NCBI GenBank assembly: GCA_045540275.1
Contig: JAZQGX010000197.1
Coordinates: 1-10,752 of the forward strand
DNA length: 10,752 nucleotides
From: RGIG8368 sp045540275
Lineage (GTDB): Bacteria; Verrucomicrobiota; Kiritimatiellia; RFP12; UBA1067
Reading direction: 5' to 3'
Positions 4,995 through 10,752 of this stretch are shown piece by piece. Under the pieces are notes generated by a model that searched no databases, was not told the origin of the DNA, and was given only the letters and a program-made list of their open reading frames with translations. The first letter of the stretch is position 1. Each line of letters starts with the position of its first letter. The position numbers and the translations under genes are program-made.

Positions 4995-6581
4995 TCAAAG
5001 TTCCTTGATCTTGAGGTTGCAGAAGGAGACCGTGGAGTCGCTGTGGTCCTGAAGGAGGATGCGCCCCTCGGGAATCTCGCCCCAGTCCTGCGGCTTTCCG
5101 TCCACCCCAACGCCCCACGTCGCGTACTTCGACGCCTTCACAAGCGCCTTGAACTCGGGCGTGCCGCGGTCGTACTCCAGGACCTTCTCGCCGTTTAGCC
5201 AGTGCTCGACGTGCGAGCCCTTCGAGACGATCATGCCGCTGTTCCACTCGCCCGCCCCCTTGAGGATGCGGTCCGCGTGCGCGGGGATGATGTCGTAGAG
5301 CGAGGCGGACTTACGGTTGCCGTCCTTGCCCTTGTCGGAGTCTGGATGTCCGTTCTCGAGGATCTGGTACTCCTCGCACGTTCCGTTGTTGAGAGACTCG
5401 TCGTAGAAATACTTCACGCCCGAGTTGGCGTTCTCGGTGAGGCGGAAGTCGAACTTAAACGCGAAGTCGCGGTACTTCTTCGCGGTGACGATATCTCCGC
5501 CGCCGCCAAGCTTCTGGTCCTCAGGGGGAAGCGGGAACCACTGTCCGTTCGCGATTCCGTTGACGGGGCGCATCGTGAGCGTTCCGTCCTTGATGTACCA
5601 TCCCTTCGCCGGCGGCTCCTTCACGCCGCTCTTCACCGCGAGCCATCCGTCGAACGTCTTTCCGTCCCACGCGAGCTTCCAGCCCTCGGTCTTCTCCGCG
5701 TCGGTGAGCGTGTTCGCGCCCTCGGGCGCTGGCTTCATCTTCGCCTTGGCCTTGATCGTGTCGCATACGCCGCGCTCGTAGCCGATGCACTCGACGACGG
5801 CGAGGAGGTTGTCGTTGAAGTCCGACTCGTACTCGAGCGAGCAGACGCCGTCGTAGCCGATGTCCGCGAACGCCTGGAACACGCTCACGAGGTCGATCTT
5901 GCCGCGGGGAAGCGGAACAGATTTCCCGTTCGGCGCGTCCTTCTTGAAGTTCTTGATGTGCGCGTCGAAGATGCGCGCTCCGTACTTCCTGATCGTCTCG
6001 GCGGGATCCTTGTCGCAGCCGTACTCCCAGCCGACGTCGATGCAGAAGCCGATTCTGCTGTCAAGGTCCTTGACGAGGTTCCAGCCGTACTCGACGTCGG
6101 GGAAGAGCTCGCCGATCTGCGGGCCGTGGTTGTGAATCGCGTACTTGATGTCGAACTCCTTTACGAGCTTGTCGATCCCAAGGAGAAGCGAACGTGATCC
6201 GCGGCGCTTCTTGCCGTTCGTGCCGGGAATCGGCTCGAACGGAACGCCGACAACCGTCTTCACGCCGAGGCGCTTCGCGAACTCGAAGCGGCGGCGCACG
6301 TCCTCTATCCTGCTGTCATAGATGGGCCCTATCGCATACGGAGTAACGCCGTAGGAGGCGCACTTCGCCTTGAACGCGGTGATTTCGTCGTCCGTGGCCG
6401 TGAACGGAAGATGGAAGTCCTTTACGCACAGATAGTGCACGTCGGCCTTCTGCATGATCGCGAGCGCGTCGTCGATCGTGCGCCTGTGGAACGTGAACCC
6501 GGCGACGCCGAGCCTGAACGGCACCGCGGCACCGGCGAGAAGTGATATCATCAGCGCGAGAGCGAATATTAACTTTTTCAT
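4995..6581 (-). CDS. Secreted fusion: AP2-type sugar isomerase/epimerase TIM barrel plus DUF1080 (3-keto-disaccharide hydrolase) domain
   Basis: The 528-residue protein has a Sec signal peptide (1-18, MKKLIFALALMISLLAG). Residues 20-280 form an AP-endonuclease-2/xylose-isomerase-like barrel whose likely metal ligands are in YAIHNHG (H150, H152), FCIDVGWEYG (D182), FDAHIKNF (H208) and CSLEYES (E250). Residues 298-528 are DUF1080, a concanavalin-like fold: WDGKTFDGW (305-313), NSGVKYFYDE (386-395), EEYQILEN (403-410), RILLQDHSD (507-515) and a C-terminal NLKIKEL. DUF1080 proteins cleave 3-keto-glycosides, and AP2 barrels in such loci act on the resulting keto-glycal or keto-sugar. The gene follows the Gfo/Idh gene by 59 bases and shares GCCACTGTAC in its leader (6586-6595). 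The ribosome site is weak (AAAGG, 13 bases off). Exact substrate unknown. Confidence 0.88.
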   Translation of the reverse strand: MKKLIFALALMISLLAGAAVPFRLGVAGFTFHRRTIDDALAIMQKADVHYLCVKDFHLPFTATDDEITAFKAKCASYGVTPYAIGPIYDSRIEDVRRRFEFAKRLGVKTVVGVPFEPIPGTNGKKRRGSRSLLLGIDKLVKEFDIKYAIHNHGPQIGELFPDVEYGWNLVKDLDSRIGFCIDVGWEYGCDKDPAETIRKYGARIFDAHIKNFKKDAPNGKSVPLPRGKIDLVSVFQAFADIGYDGVCSLEYESDFNDNLLAVVECIGYERGVCDTIKAKAKMKPAPEGANTLTDAEKTEGWKLAWDGKTFDGWLAVKSGVKEPPAKGWYIKDGTLTMRPVNGIANGQWFPLPPEDQKLGGGGDIVTAKKYRDFAFKFDFRLTENANSGVKYFYDESLNNGTCEEYQILENGHPDSDKGKDGNRKSASLYDIIPAHADRILKGAGEWNSGMIVSKGSHVEHWLNGEKVLEYDRGTPEFKALVKASKYATWGVGVDGKPQDWGEIPEGRILLQDHSDSTVSFCNLKIKEL

Positions 6582-6585
6582 TTTC

Positions 6586-6595
6586 GTACAGTGGC
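6586..6595 (-). promoter_or_regulatory. Candidate operator GCCACTGTAC (copy 2)
   Basis: This perfect 10-base copy of the motif at 8091-8100 lies 4 bases upstream of the TIM-barrel/DUF1080 start codon. It may be a regulator site or may overlap the ribosome-binding region. The assignment is based only on repetition in two leaders of the same operon. Confidence 0.4.
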
Positions 6596-6640
6596 CTTTT
6601 TTTGTCTTGATGTTATTTTCGACGGACGACTTGCCGCGTT

Positions 6641-8041
6641 TTACACTCTGTAGAACTCCTCCCAGCCTTTGCGCGGGGTGTCCTTCGAGCCCTTGAGAAG
6701 CGCGTTCGCCTCGGCGTCGCCGACGATCTGCTTCTTCGCGGGGTCGAACTTGAAGCCGCGGTTGAGCCTCTGCGCTATGCAGCCGAGGCAGAACACCTCG
6801 GAGAGAGGGGCGGAGACAGAGAACGGTGAGCGCGTCTCCTCAAGGCCCATGACCGCGAGGAGGAAGTTCTTGTAGTGGTTTGAGCCGGGCTTCGGATATT
6901 CCGGGACCTTTCCGTCCGTCCCGCACATGAAGATCGCCGACGAGTGCGATCCTCCCTGCCACGCGGTGCCGTCGGCCATCTCGAAGAACTTGCCGGGGAT
7001 GAGGTTCTTTGCCGCGTCCTGCGCAGTCGAGCCCTTTGCCGCGGGGATGTCGGACCCCCACGCCAGCTGCCGGTAGCCCTTCGGCAGGACAGGCTTGTTC
7101 GTGACGCCCTCGTACCAGTCGAGGTCGATCGCCGGACGCTTCCCCTTCGCCGCGAACTTGAAGGTGAGGGTGTCCTGCATCGGGAACACGTAAGGATTCC
7201 ACCCCTTCACGTCCTTGATCTGGATCTCGGTCGGAAGCCCGAGGTCGAAGAAGCGGTGCATCGTGTCCATCGTGTGCGCGCCCCAGTCGCCGAGGCATCC
7301 GTTGCCGAAGTCGTACCAGCTGCGCCACTCGCCCTGGACATAGTCCTTGGAATATTCGTGGAATGCGGCCGTACCGAGCCAGGTGTCCCAGTCGAGCGCG
7401 GGCGGGACGACCTCGCCCTTCGGGAAGCACGAGACCTTTCCGTTCCACTTGTGCCAACGGCGCGGATTGTTCATGTGCGCCGTGAGGTGCTTGAGCTGCG
7501 AGACGTCGATGACCCCGGTCTCGACGTAGTGCTTGAATTGCCAGTAGTTGTTCCCGCTGTGGCCCTGGTTGCCCATCTGCGTGACTACGCCGTACTTCGC
7601 GGCGGCCTGCATGAGAAGCTCGCATTCCTCGAACGTGTGGGCGAGCGGCTTCTCGGAGAAGACGGCGAGCCCCATCTTCATCGCCGCCATCAGGGCGGGG
7701 AAGTGGGAGAAGTCGGGATTCATAACGGCGACGGCGTCGATCTTGCCGTCCATCGCGTCGAGCATCTTGCGGAAGTCGGTGAAGCGCGGCGCGTTCGGAT
7801 ACTTCTTCAGCGCCGCGGCGCACTGCGGGCCCTCGAGGTCCGTGTCGCAGAGCGCGGCAATCTCCGCAAGACCCGTCGCCGCGAACTGCTTGATGTCAAA
7901 CCACGCCTGCTGACCAATGCCGACGAAGGCGAGGCGAACCTTGCCGTCGGGGCAGCGCTTCGACGAGAGACAGCCCGTTATGTATGGAAACGCACCGGCG
8001 ACGAGCGCCGACTTGAGAAACGACCTTCTGTTGAAATTCAT
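6641..8041 (-). CDS. Gfo/Idh/MocA family NAD-dependent oxidoreductase, Tat lipoprotein
   Basis: The 466-residue protein begins MNFNRRSFLKSALVAGAFPYI, a twin-arginine signal (NRRSFLK), followed by a lipobox ITGC (C24). It should fold with its cofactor in the cytoplasm, be exported by Tat and be anchored to a membrane. A Rossmann motif FVGIGQQAWF (39-48), the family signature SEKPLAH (129-135), NQGHSG (158-163) and the catalytic-domain GDWGAHTMD (251-259) all fit Gfo/Idh/MocA. In DUF1080 loci these enzymes oxidise the C3 hydroxyl of a glycoside. I chose ATG 8041 over the longer in-frame start at 8134: it has AGGAGG 5 bases upstream, gives a proper Tat signal, and lies downstream of the promoter -10 at 8069-8074. 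Length and motifs are complete. Confidence 0.92.
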   Translation of the reverse strand: MNFNRRSFLKSALVAGAFPYITGCLSSKRCPDGKVRLAFVGIGQQAWFDIKQFAATGLAEIAALCDTDLEGPQCAAALKKYPNAPRFTDFRKMLDAMDGKIDAVAVMNPDFSHFPALMAAMKMGLAVFSEKPLAHTFEECELLMQAAAKYGVVTQMGNQGHSGNNYWQFKHYVETGVIDVSQLKHLTAHMNNPRRWHKWNGKVSCFPKGEVVPPALDWDTWLGTAAFHEYSKDYVQGEWRSWYDFGNGCLGDWGAHTMDTMHRFFDLGLPTEIQIKDVKGWNPYVFPMQDTLTFKFAAKGKRPAIDLDWYEGVTNKPVLPKGYRQLAWGSDIPAAKGSTAQDAAKNLIPGKFFEMADGTAWQGGSHSSAIFMCGTDGKVPEYPKPGSNHYKNFLLAVMGLEETRSPFSVSAPLSEVFCLGCIAQRLNRGFKFDPAKKQIVGDAEANALLKGSKDTPRKGWEEFYRV

Positions 8042-8068
8042 AGAATCCTCCTTCGTTTGCGCTTTGAG

Positions 8069-8100
8069 TATACCACAAATCGTGTTAAAAGTACAGTGGC
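8069..8100 (-). promoter_or_regulatory. Promoter and candidate operator upstream of the Gfo/Idh gene
   Basis: On the minus strand TATACT (8069-8074) is preceded by TGG, an extended -10. The -35 region is poor (TGTACT at 17-base spacing). Such a weak -35 is typical of activator-dependent promoters. GCCACTGTAC (8091-8100) covers about -45 to -31, overlapping that -35, where an AraC-type activator would bind. An exact copy is found before the next gene at 6586-6595. Confidence 0.5.
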
Positions 8101-8123
8101 GCGAAAAATCTTGCTCCACCCGC

Positions 8124-9329
8124 TCATAGACCATCCCGGGCTTCCCCCGAAGGACTTCTATGGCCCTGCATATTGCGCCATTCGCGCATCGACATCCCGA
8201 AGCGGGACTTGAAGATGCGCTTCGCGTTTGAGAGATCGGAAAAGCCGCAGGCCGCCATCAACTCGCCGATCGGGGCCTTCGACCTGACGAGCCGCCGTTT
8301 GAGTTCAGAGTACCTGATCCTCAGTATCGCCTCGTGCAGCGAGCACCCGTACATCTCATGGAAGCGCGCGTTAAGAATACGGCCCGAACGCCCGGGGACG
8401 CTGCGGATTACGTCTTCGGCCCTTATTCCGGACTTGAAGTTCTGCCGTATGAACGCCATCGCCTCCTGCGCCAGGTTTCCCGACAACGAGGCATGGCTCG
8501 TCGTGTCGCGCTCCACGATCTCGAACCGACATGACTTGCGCGTCGTATGCGACTTCGACGCCGTCTTGCCTTCCATCAGCGCGTGCAGCACTTCTGCCGC
8601 GAGTTCGCCCTCGTGGATGTAGTCGGGCGCGATGCTCTTGAGCGGCGGGCTGGTGAACTCGCACAGAAGCTCGTCGTTGTCGACGCCGATTATCGAAAGC
8701 TCTTTGGGGATCGCGATGCCCCGGTCGTTTGCCGCGGAAATCACATGGGTGGCCCGCAGGTCGTGCACCGCCATCACTGCCGCCGGCTTCGGCAGGGACG
8801 CAAGCCACCGGCCGAGGGCGGCGATGTCCGCCGGAGAGCCGTCGACGAGCTCGTTCTGCTCATAGCCCCGGATATCGCGGCCCGCGCCAAGTCCGCTGCG
8901 GAACCCCTCCTCCCTCAGAATAGAGCAGTAGTTCCTGACATGGCTTCCCACGAACCCGAACGAGGCGAACAACCGTGACGAAAGAAACTTCTTCGCCGCC
9001 GCAAGGCCGATCTTCGTGTCGTCGTTCCGCACGAACGCGAGGTTGCACATCCGCCGGCCAAGCCAGGCCTCCCTTGCGCCGATGACGACCAGCGGGATCT
9101 TCGAGTCGGCCAGCACGGGGGCAAGAGGCTGCGTCGTGATGATTCCGTCGGGCCGCTCGGAGTCCGGCAGCGACAACGGGTCCTGACCGCGCTCGCCGTT
9201 TGCGATCACGATGTTCCAGAAGGCGTTCCGCTTTGCGTAGCCGCTTATGCCGAACAGAATATCGCGCTGGGAGGAGAACAGCAGCTCCAGATTTATCCAG
9301 ACTCGCCTTATTTCACGTTTCTTCGCCAT
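8124..9329 (-). CDS. XylR-like transcriptional regulator: LacI-type sugar-sensing domain plus AraC-type HTH
   Basis: The 401-residue protein has no LacI DNA-binding head. Residues 8-275 are a periplasmic-binding-protein-like sensor: RRVWINLELLFSSQRDILFG near the start, RPDGIITTQ (59-67), KIPLVVIGA (77-85) and SIIGVDNDELLCEFTSPPLK (212-231), the last typical of XylR-type regulators. Residues 285-388 are an AraC-type double HTH, ending CGFSDLSNAKRIFKSRFGMS (361-380). It probably binds a sugar released by the locus and controls the two genes downstream, whose leaders share GCCACTGTAC. ATG 9329 is the only usable start: an in-frame TGA at 9339-9341, which is also the rhamnosidase stop, lies three codons upstream. 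It is likely co-translated with that gene, because the nearest purine-rich site (AAGGGAG) is 13 bases away and overlaps the stop. Confidence 0.9.
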   Translation of the reverse strand: MAKKREIRRVWINLELLFSSQRDILFGISGYAKRNAFWNIVIANGERGQDPLSLPDSERPDGIITTQPLAPVLADSKIPLVVIGAREAWLGRRMCNLAFVRNDDTKIGLAAAKKFLSSRLFASFGFVGSHVRNYCSILREEGFRSGLGAGRDIRGYEQNELVDGSPADIAALGRWLASLPKPAAVMAVHDLRATHVISAANDRGIAIPKELSIIGVDNDELLCEFTSPPLKSIAPDYIHEGELAAEVLHALMEGKTASKSHTTRKSCRFEIVERDTTSHASLSGNLAQEAMAFIRQNFKSGIRAEDVIRSVPGRSGRILNARFHEMYGCSLHEAILRIRYSELKRRLVRSKAPIGELMAACGFSDLSNAKRIFKSRFGMSMREWRNMQGHRSPSGEARDGL

Positions 9330-9338
9330 AGGCGTTTT

Positions 9339-10752
9339 TCATCTCCCTTCTGCAGATATTGAACCCTGATCGGCCGCGACGACCTTTATCCCGTCCGGCG
9401 CATCCGCTTCGACTTTGAGCGTCCCGTCCCGGCGTCTTGAGACCCTGACCCTCACCGACCGTCCGCCGGGCAACGCCATCGCGCCTTCCGCCCATTCGAG
9501 GCCGCCGAGATCAGGCTTCACCTCGATCGTCTTGCAGCCGACGTCGAGCGGACGGATGCCGAGAACGTGCTCGATGAGCCACGGCGCTGGGCCAGCGCTC
9601 CAGCCGTGGCAGAGCGAGTGGCGCAAGCCAACATAGCAGTACGCTCCGAAGTCGCCGTGCACGTCTTTCTTTCCGGAGACCGGCATCTCGTCGATGCGGA
9701 AGGCGTTGTTCGTCCACGCGAGATCGAAGTCCTCCCAGAAGCTCGTCGCGCCCATATCGAGCATTCCGCCCCAGTAGTCGCGCACCGTCTCGAGAGCGCG
9801 CACCGTCTCGCCCGCCGCGCTCATCGCCTCGAGTATATAGTAGCCGTAGAACGTCGAGACGCCCGCATGCCCGTTCCGGCCGAGTGAACATGCGAACATC
9901 TCCTTCGCGTCGCGGAGCCCCGACAGGGCGAGAAGCGAGGCGGCCGACTTCACGCCGCGAGGATCGGGATGTGTCGCGGCGACGCGTGCGCGGGCGGTTT
10001 TTATCTCCCGCAGAGGAGACGCGGAGAGCATCGCCGGAGTTCGCGAAATCCGAGATTTCCCGCATGAGAAACGCCGCGTCGTCCAGCGTCATCGCAAGAA
10101 GACCTTGAGTTCCCGCCGCGGCGGCCTTTTTGTCGCTCTGCGTCGGCCAGTCGAGGAACGTATCCGCCTTCCAGACTCCGTCGTCGCCGATTGTCGCGAG
10201 GATATGCGCGACGGTTTTCGCCAGGTAGTCGGCGTGCTTTTCGAGATACGCCCTGTCGCCGGTGAAGCGGTACCACTCGGCGAGATTGCGGATCCACCAA
10301 AGGGTGTACGTCGCCATGTTGTTCATCCATGCGGAATCGGGCGGGGTCGTCGCGGCGGCGTAGTCGAGCGTCGCGGGAACGATGTCCGCCGCGCCGAAAA
10401 CGGCGAGAATCGATTTCGTCTCGGGATGCGTGTCGCCCATCCAGACGAGGCGGTCGCGCTTAATGCCGTCCCAGATGTAGTCCTGACAGCAGAGGTGCAC
10501 GGTGCGCACCGCGGTTTCGAACACGCGGTTCAGCCGCTCGTCGGAGCAGCGGAACGAGCCGAGCCGCGTCATCAGACGCATCGTCGACACCGCGCGGACG
10601 TATTCGAGCTGCACAGGCCCCGCCCCCGCGTTGTCGATGCGGACGAACCGGAAGCCCGTCTCGCCGATCTCGCGCCGCCCGAGCCACGGGAGTGTCACCA
10701 CGTCGTCGCGGATCGCGTGGTCGTTCGTGGCCGTCGCGCCTTCGGCGGCACC
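9339..10752 (-). pseudogene. GH78-like alpha-L-rhamnosidase, 5' end outside the window, interrupted by a frameshift
   Basis: This is a rhamnosidase-type (alpha/alpha)6 glycosidase that would remove L-rhamnose from plant glycans or flavonoid glycosides. The first frame is open from 10752 to about 10030. It carries GETGFRFVRID, then DERLNRVFETAVRT and WDGIKRDRLVWMGDTHPE, the active-site region of the six-hairpin domain. It continues to MREISDFANSG and then turns to arginine-rich nonsense ending at 9511. The proper sequence resumes in the next frame from about 10030 to 9339 with DPRGVKSAASLLALSG, SLCHGWSAGPAPWL (substrate pocket) and the C-terminal beta-sandwich KTIEVKPDLGGLEWAEG. The shift lies between about 9998 and 10060. 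A run of five A on the coding strand (9998-10002) is one candidate. It may be a real mutation or an assembly error. The next gene, the regulator, begins 9 bases after its stop. Confidence 0.8.

Noticed and set aside
817..4995. tRNA-Leu as attachment site for a genomic island covering the scarred region
   Set aside because: Islands usually join the tRNA 3' end (here the 817 side), but the scarred DNA lies on the 5' side beyond an intact promoter. I see no integrase and no repeated tRNA end.
5202..6197. Long open frame on the plus strand (331 codons)
   Set aside because: It is antisense to the well-supported TIM-barrel/DUF1080 gene and has repetitive valine/arginine/glutamate composition typical of the reverse of GC-rich coding DNA.
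6944..8212. Long open frame on the plus strand (422 codons)
   Set aside because: It is antisense to the Gfo/Idh gene and its promoter. No family motif, only the low-complexity composition of a shadow frame.
1..10752. CRISPR array or tandem spacer structure
   Set aside because: No regularly spaced repeats of 20 bases or more seen; the only local tandem repeat is the 7-mer at 4844-4861.

Overview
The window reads as chromosomal DNA from a GC-rich bacterium, most likely a gut-type member of the Verrucomicrobiota/Lentisphaerota/Kiritimatiellota group. The assignment rests on gene content only: a hybrid LacI-sensor/AraC-HTH 'XylR-like' regulator, a Tat-exported Gfo/Idh/MocA oxidoreductase, a DUF1080 protein, a GH78-like rhamnosidase and a parallel beta-helix protein. 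No marker gene settles it. Every gene I can support lies on the minus strand, so the layout below runs from high to low coordinates.

Region A (10752 to 4957) is a sugar-catabolism locus. A GH78-like alpha-L-rhamnosidase, cut by the window edge and carrying a frame change near 9998-10060, is followed 9 bases later by a XylR-like regulator. After an 82-base gap with a good promoter come a Tat lipoprotein Gfo/Idh/MocA oxidoreductase and a secreted fusion of an AP2-type TIM barrel (sugar isomerase/epimerase-like) with DUF1080. Oxidoreductase, DUF1080 and TIM barrel together match the oxidise, eliminate, hydrate route for cleaving glycosides through 3-keto intermediates. The rhamnosidase would trim rhamnose from the same plant glycosides. 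The 10-mer GCCACTGTAC sits upstream of both the oxidoreductase and the fusion gene and is a candidate operator. An inverted repeat with a T-rich tail closes the unit.

Region B (4742 to 3392) is a compact chain of overlapping small genes behind one strong promoter: a Cro/CI-type HTH protein, a DUF3791 protein, a DUF3990 protein (ADP-ribosyltransferase-like fold), a 70-residue unknown, and a truncated start of a PAPS-reductase/DndC-like ATP-pyrophosphatase with an SGGKDS loop. It looks like a toxin-antitoxin or defence module whose last gene has been cut off. Near-identical 17-base promoter-like sequences face inward at its two ends.

Region C (about 3485 to 1002) is a scarred stretch: a non-coding patch, an orphan coding fragment with a SUMF1-like tail, a beta-helix protein that lost its N-terminal part and signal peptide, and a startless remnant of what looks like the C-terminal end of a secreted glycosidase.

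Region D (964 to 1) is ordinary: a tRNA-Leu(GAG) with its own promoter and terminator, then the N-terminal two-thirds or so of a methylthioadenosine/S-adenosylhomocysteine deaminase running off the window. Its start codon lies only 12 bases after the tRNA terminator T-tract.
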